From Thioclava atlantica (GTDB lineage: Bacteria; Pseudomonadota; Alphaproteobacteria; Rhodobacterales; Rhodobacteraceae), in the NCBI RefSeq assembly GCF_000737065.1, contig NZ_AQRC01000004.1, forward strand, positions 62,001-126,000: a DNA stretch of 64,000 nucleotides. The letters run 5' to 3'. Positions 9,286 to 17,130 of the stretch are shown here, piece after piece. Position 1 is the stretch's first letter; the number at the start of each line of letters is the position of its first letter. Under the pieces are notes generated by a model. That model made no database searches and was not told the origin of the DNA. It saw only the letters and a program-made list of their open reading frames with translations. Position numbers and translations under genes: made by a program.

Positions 9286-9753
9286 TTATTCAGCGGCCTG
9301 CGCCACCGTGATCGAGCCGCCTGCCTTCTCGACGGCCGCGATGGCCGATTTCGAAGCGCCGGTCACGTTGAGGTTCACCTTCGAGGTGATCTCGCCCTTG
9401 GCGAGAACGCGCACGCCGTCGAGCTTGCGGCGCACGACACCGGCCGCGACGAGCACGTCTTCGGTGATTTCCGCCTTCGCGTCGAGCTTGCCGGCCTCGA
9501 TGAATTTCTCGATCTGGCCGAGGTTCACCACGTTGAACTTCTTCGCGTTCGGCGCGGTGAAGCCGCGCTTCGGCAGGCGGCGATAGAGCGGCATCTGGCC
9601 GCCTTCGTAACCGTTCAGGGCCACGCCCGAACGCGATTTCTGACCCTTGATACCACGGCCAGCCATCTTGCCCTTGCCCGAGCCCGGACCACGGGCCACG
9701 CGCTTCTTCTTGCGGGCCGCGCCTTCGTTGTCGCGCAGTTCATTGAGTTTCAT
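9286..9753 (-). CDS. rplO: 50S ribosomal protein L15
   Basis: A 155-residue protein starting [12 protein letters not shown], with the conserved [17 protein letters not shown] and the C-terminal GGSITVAQ region. GGAGAA precedes the ATG. It is the first gene of this ribosomal block: rpmD and rpsE, which normally sit immediately upstream, are missing, and the next gene (a glycosyltransferase) points the other way. A candidate promoter about 97 bp upstream fits an independent transcription start. Confidence 0.97.
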   Translation of the reverse strand: MKLNELRDNEGAARKKKRVARGPGSGKGKMAGRGIKGQKSRSGVALNGYEGGQMPLYRRLPKRGFTAPNAKKFNVVNLGQIEKFIEAGKLDAKAEITEDVLVAAGVVRRKLDGVRVLAKGEITSKVNLNVTGASKSAIAAVEKAGGSITVAQAAE

Positions 9754-9849
9754 GTCGCTTCTCCTTGCCGGAACACCTTCCCGAAGCGATGACGGAAGGG
9801 ACACGGCGTTTCTGGTTGATTCTGATGCGGCCTCAGCGGCCACCGGGGG

Positions 9850-9878
9850 CGTATAGTGGGTTTGCCCTTGTCATGCAA
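9850..9878 (-). promoter_or_regulatory. Candidate sigma70 promoter for rplO-secY-adk
   Basis: On the minus strand TTGCAT, a 17-bp spacer, then TATACG (-35 and -10), about 97 bp before the rplO ATG. This is expected if the ribosomal genes from rplO onward form their own operon here. The 234-bp region 9754-9987 between rplO and the divergent glycosyltransferase contains no gene. Confidence 0.55.
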
Positions 9879-9987
9879 CTCCCGCGATCAGGGGGCGTTG
9901 CGCCGCTCTGCCGTGGCCGATTTCCACCTAGACGTGCGTATTTTCTCGTGAATACTCGATTTGCGACAGATGCCGCGAAAGGTGCAG

Positions 9988-11088
9988 ATGCCGAACCACA
10001 GCCCCAGCACCGCGGCAAGCGCGCGTCCGATCAAGGTGCTGCATGTCTGCGAGACGGCGATGGGCGGCGTGGGAACCTATCAACGCAACCTCGTCGGGAT
10101 GGAAGGGGTCGAGCAACGCTTTCTGGTGCCCTCCTGCCACCGGGAGATGTTCGACGGCATTGGCGGGGTGCTGTCCTACCTCATGACGCGGCGCGGCGCC
10201 CCCGGAAGCCTCGCGATGATCCGCCATCTGCTCAAGACGGTCGCGGAGGACCGGCCCGACATCGTCATGGCGCATAGCACGCTCGCCCTGCTCGCCCTGG
10301 CCGCGCTCCGGTTGCGCCACCCCGCGCTGCCCTCGATCTACTGCCCCCATGGGTGGGCGGCCGCATCCTATGCCCCCGGCAGTCTCGGGGCGCTGACCAT
10401 CAGGCGTCTCGAGGGCCGCCTGAGTGGCGTGGCCGATCGGGTCGTGAATGTCTCGGAGCACGACCTGCAACTCGCGCGCAGCCTCGGCTATCGCGGCACC
10501 CATATCGTGATCGAGAACGCGGTGCCGCCGCCCGTACCCGATGCGAGCGCTGCCCGGTTTGTAGAGGCGCGGGAGGCGCTTCACCTGCTCTTCGTCGGGC
10601 GGTTCGACCGGCAGAAAGGCCTCGACATTCTCCTCGAGGCCTTCGCGATGGCGCGCGAAAGCCGACCCGACCTGCACCTTCACCTGATCGGCGCACCCGT
10701 GCGCGGCGGCAGCGCGCCGAACCTTGCTCCGGGGGTGACCCGCATCGGATGGGTGCGGCCGGACGAGATCGACAGCTGGTATCGCTCGGCCGACGCGCTC
10801 GTCGTGCCGTCTCGCTGGGAGGGGCTGCCGCTCGTGATCCCGGAGGCCCTGCGCAACGGCACACCGGTCCTTGCCGCGCGGCGCAGTGGCATGGAGAGGT
10901 TGATCTCCGAGGGTCGCAGCGGGTTCAGCTTCGATCTCAGGGCAGAGAATCTTGCGCGACTGCTCTCGCGGCTCGAAAAGACGCAGCTCAACGCGATGCG
11001 CCCGGCCTGCGCGGCGCTCTATCGGTCCCGCTTCGCGATCGAACGGCTGCACGAAGAAATGGGTGCGCTTTACCGGCAACTGGTCTGA
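9988..11088 (+). CDS. GT4-family glycosyltransferase
   Basis: A 366-residue GT-B fold enzyme, probably cytoplasmic and membrane-associated, transferring a nucleotide-sugar residue to the lipid-linked repeat unit. The N-terminal acceptor domain has LHVCETAMGGVGTYQRN (glycine-rich loop). The C-terminal donor domain has LLFVGRFDRQKGLDILLEAF and the EX7E motif EGLPLVIPE. The ATG at 9988 is chosen over an upstream ATG and TTG because AAAGGTG lies 4 nt before it. It is followed on the same strand by the spike-like pair. Sugar specificity cannot be told. Confidence 0.85.
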   Translation: MPNHSPSTAASARPIKVLHVCETAMGGVGTYQRNLVGMEGVEQRFLVPSCHREMFDGIGGVLSYLMTRRGAPGSLAMIRHLLKTVAEDRPDIVMAHSTLALLALAALRLRHPALPSIYCPHGWAAASYAPGSLGALTIRRLEGRLSGVADRVVNVSEHDLQLARSLGYRGTHIVIENAVPPPVPDASAARFVEAREALHLLFVGRFDRQKGLDILLEAFAMARESRPDLHLHLIGAPVRGGSAPNLAPGVTRIGWVRPDEIDSWYRSADALVVPSRWEGLPLVIPEALRNGTPVLAARRSGMERLISEGRSGFSFDLRAENLARLLSRLEKTQLNAMRPACAALYRSRFAIERLHEEMGALYRQLV

Positions 11089-11181
11089 GGCAGGCAGCGC
11101 GCGCTCCGCGAACCCTTTCCTAATCCGCCCTCCGCACGATTGCCCGCGACGCCTTACCCCAATCACGACGCGGAGACACCG

Positions 11182-11448
11182 ATGACGAACCCGTTCCACA
11201 ATCGCACCCCTTCCCTCTCCGGCCCGGCCCTCGACATCGTGCCCGTGACCCCCGACGACGCGACCGATCTCGCGACCGTCGCGGTCGCGCTCTACATCGA
11301 GACCGCCGGCACGCTCAGCTTCACCACGGCGCAGGGCAATGCCCGAACGATTTCGGTCAGCGATTTCGCGATCCTGCCGGTGGGCGCGCAGCGCGTGCAC
11401 GCGACCGGAACCACCGCGACCGGCATCCATGCCCTGACGGTGGTCTGA
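11182..11448 (+). CDS. Spike base protein of the RCAP_rcc01079 (GhsA) family
   Basis: A small 88-residue protein. Its middle (VTPDDATDLATVAVALYIET) and end (LPVGAQRVHATGTTATGIHAL) match what I recall of the family named after Rhodobacter capsulatus rcc01079, GhsA, the base of the gene-transfer-agent head spike. Such proteins also occur in alphaproteobacterial prophages. GGAGA precedes the ATG. Its stop shares one base with the next start (TGATG), so the two are coupled. It has no signal peptide or membrane segment. It sits among polysaccharide genes with no other phage gene nearby. Family assignment is from memory. Confidence 0.65.
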   Translation: MTNPFHNRTPSLSGPALDIVPVTPDDATDLATVAVALYIETAGTLSFTTAQGNARTISVSDFAILPVGAQRVHATGTTATGIHALTVV

Positions 11449-12203
11449 TGTTCGGGCTCGGTTTCTCGACGGTCACGCTCGCGCAGCGCCCGCACGTCAC
11501 GCACTGGTCGCCCGAAGCGCTCGCGCCGATCGCCTGGTACGACCCTTCGGACCGAACCACCCTCTTTCAGGACGCGGAGATGACACAGCCGGTCAGCGCG
11601 GATGGGGACCCGGTCGCCGCGATGCGCGACAAGTCGGGGCACGGGCGCGACCTTGTCCAGAGCATCGCCACCCGTCGCCCCCTCTATCGCACCGACGGGA
11701 CGCTGCACTGGCTGGACTATGACGGGGTCGACGACGCGCTCAGCGTGGCGCAGCTGCCCTTTACCACCGAGGCGACGGTCGGCCTTGCCTTCTCGGCCGC
11801 GAGCAATGCCTCCGGCTATCCGCCGATCCTGCGCAACGGGACCGCCGCGACCGACGGCTCCGGCCGGCAGCCGATGATCTATCTCGACGCCAGTGCACCC
11901 GATGTGATCAAGACATGGTGGGGCAATCGCGGCCTCGCCGTGACCATGCCTTCCGAGATCGTCGCCATGGGACCGCTGGCGCTGATCAGCGCGATCTCGG
12001 GCGGCGTGGCGACGCTCGAGGTCAACGGGGTCGGGGCGAGTACCACGGGCGTTTCGATGACCCACGACCCGGCCGGAAACTTCGCCCTCGGCCTCGCGGG
12101 ATTTCAGGGACGGCTCTACGGCGCGGTGATCTGTGACAGGTCGCAGACACCGGAGGCGAACGCCGCGCTTGCCGCCTATCTGGCGACGGCCGCAGGGATC
12201 TGA
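11448..12203 (+). CDS. LamG-like fold protein, candidate GTA head-spike fibre (GhsB-like)
   Basis: A 251-residue protein without signal peptide. It contains the pattern seen in many alphaproteobacterial phage and GTA tail or spike proteins: IAWYDPSDRTTLFQD, then PVSADGDPVAAMRDKSGHGR, RPLYRTDGTLHWLDYDGVDD and a C-terminal beta-rich concanavalin/LamG-like body. It is coupled to the GhsA-family gene and closed by an intrinsic terminator. In R. capsulatus GhsA and GhsB form the capsid spikes that bind capsular polysaccharide, so a GhsB role is plausible. Against this, LamG proteins also act in other adhesive contexts and sequence identity to GhsB was not tested. Confidence 0.5.
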   Translation: MFGLGFSTVTLAQRPHVTHWSPEALAPIAWYDPSDRTTLFQDAEMTQPVSADGDPVAAMRDKSGHGRDLVQSIATRRPLYRTDGTLHWLDYDGVDDALSVAQLPFTTEATVGLAFSAASNASGYPPILRNGTAATDGSGRQPMIYLDASAPDVIKTWWGNRGLAVTMPSEIVAMGPLALISAISGGVATLEVNGVGASTTGVSMTHDPAGNFALGLAGFQGRLYGAVICDRSQTPEANAALAAYLATAAGI

Positions 12204-12218
12204 GCCGGAGCGAGCATG

Positions 12219-12251
12219 AAAGGCCCCGGCACCAGCGCCCTCGGGGCCTTT
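12219..12251 (+). terminator. Terminator after the spike-like pair
   Basis: Perfect 10-bp stem AAAGGCCCCG / CGGGGCCTTT with a 13-nt loop, its right arm running into a T5 tract (12249-12253). It lies 16 bp past the stop, so the glycosyltransferase plus two spike-like genes end here. Confidence 0.85.
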
Positions 12252-12330
12252 TTCCATCCAAATACGAACATATCCCGCCCGGATCACACGTTTAGGTTGC
12301 TTTTGGCCGCGCGCCGCCCCACGCTTTTTC

Positions 12331-12339
12331 GGGGGGGGG
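12331..12339. repeat. G9 homopolymer in the leader of a glycosyltransferase
   Basis: Nine consecutive G directly after a T5C, 16 bp upstream of the next ATG. Homopolymers of this length in promoters or leaders can change expression by slipped-strand mispairing. It is also a place where sequencing can miscount. Confidence 0.7.
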
Positions 12340-12355
12340 TAGACAAAGGCGACGC

Positions 12356-13624
12356 ATGGAGCTGCGAACGATCCTCGTGATCTCGGATTTTGCCGTGATG
12401 AACGGTGGACAGGCGAAGGTGGCGATCGACAGCGCGCGGCTGCTGGCCGAAGCCGGATACGAGGTGATCTTCTTCGCGGCCCTCGGCCCCGCCGATCCCG
12501 CGCTGATCCACCCCCGGATCCGGGTCGAACTGCTGGACCAGCCCGATATGCTCTCCGATCCGAACCGGCTGCGCGCGATGATCCGGGGGCTGTGGAACCG
12601 CAAGGCGCGGGCCCGGCTCGAAGCGGTGCTCGGCCGCTGCGATCCGGCACAAACCCTCATGCACTGCCACGGTTTCGCCAAGGCGCTCTCGCCCGCGATC
12701 GGCCCCGTGCTCACCCGCCCGGACTGGCGGGTCGTCTTCACGATGCACGAATATTTCCTCGCCTGCCCCAATGGCGGCTTCTACGACTACCGACGCGGCG
12801 AGATCTGCCACCGGCACCCGCTCGGCCCCGCCTGTCTTGCGAGCAATTGCGACATGCGCCGGGCCAGCCACAAGGCGTGGCGCGTCCTGCGCCAGATCGT
12901 GGCGCGCGGCCCGGGGCGATTGCCGGGCGGGCTGCGCGACGTGATCTTCATCTCGCAGACGCAGCGTCGGGTGATGGCGCCCTACCTTCCCCCGGGTGCC
13001 CGGCTGCACCATGTGCCCAACCCGATCACCCTGCCCGATCTTGAACCGGTGCGCGCCAGTGCGAACGACATCTTTCTCTTCGTCGGCCGGCTCTCGCCGG
13101 AAAAAGGTGCGGTGCAATTCGCCAAGGCCGCGCGGATCGGGGGGGTGCGGGCGCGCTTCGTCGGCGACGGTCCCGAAGCCGCAAAGATCCGAGCGCAGAA
13201 CCCCGATGCCGAACTTGTCGGCTGGGTATCCCCGCAGACCGTGCAGGACGAGTTGTCCCGCGCAAGGGCTCTGGTCTTCCCGAGCCTCTGGTATGAAGGG
13301 CAACCCCTTGTGCCGCTCGAGGCGATGGCGCGCGGCGTTCCGGTGATCGCCGGGAACTGGAGCGCCGCTGCCGAAGCGGTCCGCCCCGGGGAGACCGGGC
13401 TTCTCTACGACCGGCCCGATGCCGAGACCTTGGCGCGGAGCCTCGTCGCGGCCCGCGGCCTTCCTGATTTCGATCCCGCTCCGCTGCAGGAGGAACTCTC
13501 GCCGGCGCGGCATCTCGCACGGCTGCTCGGGGTCTATCGCGAGATGGGCTTCGCTTTGCGGTGTGAAGCCGAGGGCAGGTCTTCGGAGAGCGGTGAGGCC
13601 ATGCCGGAGGCAGCCTCATGCTGA
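12356..13624 (+). CDS. GT4-family glycosyltransferase
   Basis: A 422-residue GT-B enzyme. The N-terminal domain has VISDFAVMNGGQAKVAIDSA. A cysteine-rich middle segment around CPNGGFYDYRRGEICHRH is common in GT4 enzymes of capsule loci. The donor domain has FLFVGRLSPEKGAVQFAKA and the EX7E motif EGQPLVPLE. It presumably adds a sugar to the lipid-linked repeat unit. The last seven bases overlap the Wzy-like gene, so the two are coupled. The leader contains a G9 tract. Donor and linkage are unknown. Confidence 0.85.
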   Translation: MELRTILVISDFAVMNGGQAKVAIDSARLLAEAGYEVIFFAALGPADPALIHPRIRVELLDQPDMLSDPNRLRAMIRGLWNRKARARLEAVLGRCDPAQTLMHCHGFAKALSPAIGPVLTRPDWRVVFTMHEYFLACPNGGFYDYRRGEICHRHPLGPACLASNCDMRRASHKAWRVLRQIVARGPGRLPGGLRDVIFISQTQRRVMAPYLPPGARLHHVPNPITLPDLEPVRASANDIFLFVGRLSPEKGAVQFAKAARIGGVRARFVGDGPEAAKIRAQNPDAELVGWVSPQTVQDELSRARALVFPSLWYEGQPLVPLEAMARGVPVIAGNWSAAAEAVRPGETGLLYDRPDAETLARSLVAARGLPDFDPAPLQEELSPARHLARLLGVYREMGFALRCEAEGRSSESGEAMPEAASC

Positions 13625-14946
13625 TCGCGCTCATCGCCTATGCGCTCTGCCTCATCGCGGGCGTCACAAGCCTCGCGCTTCTCTATCGGGCGGGGATGGT
13701 CACCGCTTTCACCATGCTTCTCTATCTCTGCGCGCTGCTCCTGCTGCGACCGCTTGTGATCTTCGCCGGGCTCGACCAGCCGCAACCCGCCAGCGCCTTC
13801 GAAGCCTTTCCTCTCGACGCCGCGACCGCACTTCTCGCCGGGGCGCTCTGGATCGGGGTGTTCCTTTTCGCGGCGCTTCTTTTCCGTGGGCTCGTGCCCA
13901 ATCTCGGCCCCGCCTTGCTGCCGCGCCCGGTGAATGACCCGCCGACAGGCCGGCTCCGCCTCATCGCGGCGGGCGTCACGATCCTCGCCGCCGCGATCAC
14001 CGGGGGGCTGGTGGTGCAGACCGGCTCGCTGGGCGCCTTCATCTTCAAGGTGAAGGTCGCGCGCGAGATGTCGGGCATGTTCCTCTTCCTGCACCTCGCC
14101 GTGCTTGCGATGATGCTGGGCCTCTACGGAGTGCTGCATGAGACGCGTCGCGCAACCACCGCTGCCGAACGCCGCGCGGCACTCGTTTTCTATATCCCCC
14201 TGCTGCTGCTCGCGATGGCGGTGAGCTTCGCCTGGGGCAACCGGGGCAATACCGCCTATATCCTGATCGCCGGGGCGCTGTCGTGGCACCTGTTCATCGC
14301 TCCGCTCAAGCCCGGCCGGGTGCTGGCCGGGGCGATGATCCTCTTCGTTGCGCTTTCGGCATTGGGGAGCCTGCGCGAAGCACGGCTCACCGCGCTCACG
14401 GGCACTCCCTATTCCGAACGCAGCGCCGCGCGCAGCCTGTCGAACTCGCTGCATCTGGCGGAATTCGACGCGCTCAGTCTCGCGATCAAGGATGCGGGTA
14501 CGCGGTTCGAACTGCGCGGGGGCGAAGACTTCAAGAACGGCCTTCTCGCGATGGTGCCGCGCCAGATCCTGCCCGAGCGCGAGATCTTCAATGTCGGGAG
14601 CTGGTTCCGCCAAATCTATCAGCCCGGCAAGGTGAACGGCTGGCCGGTGACCGTGATCGGCGACTGGTTCGTGAATTTCGCCTGGATGGGCGTCCTCTTC
14701 GGCGCGGCGCTTTCGGGACTGGTCGCGGCGCTGTTCGACGCCGCCTATGCGCAGATCCGGCACCGCGCCTGGGATGCGGCCTTCACCCCCGCGCTCGGGC
14801 TCTTGATGTTCAAGGGCGGGATCGGAACGGGTTTCCCGCAGCAGATCGTGCTGACCCTGATCCCGCTGGCGCTGATCTCGCTGGCGCTGCGGCTGCGGGG
14901 GCGAACTGGGCGAGCCACGCGTCGATCTGCGCCTGAGGAAGCCTGA
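13618..14946 (+). CDS. Polytopic membrane protein, candidate Wzy polysaccharide polymerase
   Basis: A 442-residue inner-membrane protein with about ten hydrophobic helices and one larger polar loop around residues 245-330, as in O-antigen/oligosaccharide-repeat polymerases. Sequence conservation in Wzy is low, so the call rests on topology and on the surrounding Wzx, Wza, Wzc and initiating transferase genes. GGAGG lies 7 nt before the ATG. The last 137 nt are read on the other strand as the C-terminus of the pyruvyl transferase gene. Confidence 0.65.
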   Translation: MLIALIAYALCLIAGVTSLALLYRAGMVTAFTMLLYLCALLLLRPLVIFAGLDQPQPASAFEAFPLDAATALLAGALWIGVFLFAALLFRGLVPNLGPALLPRPVNDPPTGRLRLIAAGVTILAAAITGGLVVQTGSLGAFIFKVKVAREMSGMFLFLHLAVLAMMLGLYGVLHETRRATTAAERRAALVFYIPLLLLAMAVSFAWGNRGNTAYILIAGALSWHLFIAPLKPGRVLAGAMILFVALSALGSLREARLTALTGTPYSERSAARSLSNSLHLAEFDALSLAIKDAGTRFELRGGEDFKNGLLAMVPRQILPEREIFNVGSWFRQIYQPGKVNGWPVTVIGDWFVNFAWMGVLFGAALSGLVAALFDAAYAQIRHRAWDAAFTPALGLLMFKGGIGTGFPQQIVLTLIPLALISLALRLRGRTGRATRRSAPEEA

Positions 14947-15868
14947 TCCCTGGATCCCAAATCCCCGAAATGCGCGCCGCGATCTCGGCATTGGGGGCAC
15001 TGCGGGGGATGACCGGCAACCCGGTGTCGCGGGCGATCTCGGTGGCGCGGTTGTCGATCGCGAGGATGAAGGCGCGCTGGCCCTTCTGCAGGGCCCGGAT
15101 CCCGCCATGGAGCCGGTTGCCGACATAATCGATCGGCTGATCGCGCGCGAGAAGGGCGTCATAGGCGGCCAGCGTGGGCCCGAGGATCTCGGCGCGCCCT
15201 TGCGCGAAACCGCGCACGTATCCCGCATCGTCGATCCCCTGCGGCCAGAGATAGACCGTCTCGTAAAGCCCCGTGAGCAGATCGAGGATGCGCAGGTCGT
15301 CGGGCGAGGGCTGGCGCATCGTGAAGGTGGTGACGACCGCGCGGGCCTTCTCGCGCGGGATCGCCGCTAAATGCGCCGGCGTGAGCTGCCACATCGTCAT
15401 GCAGGAGGTCACCACGACATTCTCGATCCCGGCCTTGGCCAGCATCTCGCCGGTATGGGTGTCGCGCACCGAATGCAGCGCGTCGCGCGACAGGAGCCGG
15501 CGCAACATCAGCTTCGTCATCGGGCTCGGATCGCTTTCATAACCGCGCCAGCCCGCGCCGAGCAGGACGAGCTTGTTCACCAATGCCATGTCGCGAAAGC
15601 CGACGCGCCAGCCCCGATCGAAGAGCAGATGCGAGGTCAGCAGGTTGCTGCCCCCCACGATCGCATGCTCGGCCTGCCGGATCAGGCGATGCGAGCGGAT
15701 GCCCATCCGCTCATGGGTCGGAACCGTGGCGAGGAAATGATCGGGCAACGCGTGCTGGATCCAGCGCCGTGCGGCTTGGGAAATGATCTCGTCCCCGGCA
15801 TTGCGCGTCGCGATCGCCGGATCGAGGAGCGCGACGGCACGGCGCGGGGCGAAAATTCCCTCCGGCAT
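14810..15868 (-). CDS. Polysaccharide pyruvyl transferase family protein
   Basis: A 352-residue protein of the CsaB/ExoV-type family, transferring pyruvate from phosphoenolpyruvate to a sugar as a ketal. It begins with a NAGDEIISQAARRWI segment and has VGGSNLL, LGAGW and NRLHGGI, the last near the family's conserved HGAI-type motif. The final 45 residues are Ala/Pro/Ser/Arg-rich and are encoded antisense to the end of the Wzy-like gene, suggesting read-through past an ancestral stop. The start at 15868 is the first residue of the conserved domain and lies 2 bp after the flippase stop. It belongs to the minus-strand run with wzx, sulfotransferase and wza. Confidence 0.75.
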   Translation of the reverse strand: MPEGIFAPRRAVALLDPAIATRNAGDEIISQAARRWIQHALPDHFLATVPTHERMGIRSHRLIRQAEHAIVGGSNLLTSHLLFDRGWRVGFRDMALVNKLVLLGAGWRGYESDPSPMTKLMLRRLLSRDALHSVRDTHTGEMLAKAGIENVVVTSCMTMWQLTPAHLAAIPREKARAVVTTFTMRQPSPDDLRILDLLTGLYETVYLWPQGIDDAGYVRGFAQGRAEILGPTLAAYDALLARDQPIDYVGNRLHGGIRALQKGQRAFILAIDNRATEIARDTGLPVIPRSAPNAEIAARISGIWDPGIRLPQAQIDAWLAQFAPAAAAPARSAPAGSGSARSAAGNPFRSRP

Positions 15869-15870
15869 GC

Positions 15871-17130
15871 TCAGGTCCTCGCGTCGGGACGGCTTCCCAG
15901 AACGATATGGGAGAGCACCGGCAACTGGATCAGCGAGACGACGATGAGAGCCAGCGCCACACCTTCGAGGCCGCCGGTCAGCGCCCCGAGAGCACAGCCT
16001 GCGATCACCCCGATCGCCACCCAGAATCTCAGCCAGGCATGCACCGCGAACCGGCGCTGCGCGATGAGCGCGGTCTGCAGCCCCGCGACGGGCAGGCGGA
16101 GCGCAAGCACGACACACATCAGCACGAGGAGGAGCTCGTGCCCCGCATAGCCCTGCCCGAGCACGAGCCTCAAGAGGGGACCTCCAAGCAGCACCGCGAG
16201 CGAAACCCCGACCAGCCCGAGCAGGGCCAGAACACCGACGAAGCGCGTGGTGAGCTGGACGAAGCAGGAGGCGCGCCCCATCTGCCAGGCCCAGGCGAGA
16301 CGCATCGTCATCGCGTGCCCGAGCGCCGCCGCGAAGGCCGTGCCCAGCACCAGGACATAGCCCACGGCCGTATAGATCCCCGCCAGCGGCAGAGACAGGA
16401 GCGCCCCCACGATCAGACGCGGCGCGCTGGTGCCGACCTCCGAGAGCAGGTTCGCAAGCCCCAGAGTGACGTTCTCGCGCGCCAGTCCTCGCAGATATCC
16501 GGGCCCGAACTCAGGGCGGAGCGAGACGAACTGTGCGGCGCGCCGCGCATCATGGCCCAGCGCGACGGCCCACCAGACCATGCCTTGTGCAGCGAGGGCG
16601 AGCGGCACCGATCCGCTCAAGACGAGGGTTACGCCGAAGCCCGCAAGCCCGCCGGCGCCGCGCAACAGCAATGACCAGGCGAGACAGTCAACCCGTCCCG
16701 CTTTCTGAAACACGCCGTAGAAGAGATCGCTCACCGACTCGCCGCCGCGCACGAGCGCCACCATTGCGAGCATAAGACCGAGCCGCGTGTCGTATACCGC
16801 GGTCACGGCCGCCGCTGTGAGAAGAAGAGTGAGTGCCGTGAGGGTCGTCACGCCGCGAAGGGCGAGGTAGATGCCGGTCCGTCTCAGCCCGGCGGGATCC
16901 GTCGCGAGCCCGAGGCGCAGACCGAAGCTGGCCGCGAGATAGACGATCGCGCTGCTCGAAACCGCGATCCCGTAGCGGCCCACGTCGGAAAGCGGCGCCA
17001 GATGCGCGAGCGCGACGATCACACCCGCTTGCGCGCACAGAAATCCCGCCTGCCCGATGACCGACCAGCGCAGATCCGCGCGCAACGAATTCATCGCCCA
17101 TTGCGGCCATCTGCCGACGCTCCCGGTCAT
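15871..17130 (-). CDS. Lipopolysaccharide/polysaccharide flippase (Wzx-like)
   Basis: A 419-residue protein with about twelve hydrophobic segments evenly spread, the topology of the MOP/PST flippases that move undecaprenyl-linked repeat units across the inner membrane. No unique catalytic motif exists in the family; context decides the call. The ATG at 17130 overlaps the sulfotransferase stop as ATGA and has GGGAGG upstream; an ATG five codons earlier lies inside the sulfotransferase gene. It is followed after 2 bp by the pyruvyl transferase. Confidence 0.75.
   Translation of the reverse strand: MTGSVGRWPQWAMNSLRADLRWSVIGQAGFLCAQAGVIVALAHLAPLSDVGRYGIAVSSSAIVYLAASFGLRLGLATDPAGLRRTGIYLALRGVTTLTALTLLLTAAAVTAVYDTRLGLMLAMVALVRGGESVSDLFYGVFQKAGRVDCLAWSLLLRGAGGLAGFGVTLVLSGSVPLALAAQGMVWWAVALGHDARRAAQFVSLRPEFGPGYLRGLARENVTLGLANLLSEVGTSAPRLIVGALLSLPLAGIYTAVGYVLVLGTAFAAALGHAMTMRLAWAWQMGRASCFVQLTTRFVGVLALLGLVGVSLAVLLGGPLLRLVLGQGYAGHELLLVLMCVVLALRLPVAGLQTALIAQRRFAVHAWLRFWVAIGVIAGCALGALTGGLEGVALALIVVSLIQLPVLSHIVLGSRPDART

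Noticed and set aside
9938-9955. GTATT-N8-AATAC inverted repeat upstream of the first glycosyltransferase
   Set aside because: Arms of only 5 bp with an 8-nt loop; expected by chance in an AT-rich stretch.
9833-10018. 61-codon minus-strand frame upstream of rplO, considered as rpmD (L30)
   Set aside because: It has none of the L30 features (basic start, RPAKQR-like or GLNKM segment) and overlaps the glycosyltransferase start.
11182-12203. A prophage or active gene-transfer-agent cluster
   Set aside because: Only two spike-like genes are present; no integrase, terminase, portal, capsid or tail genes and no attachment repeats were seen.
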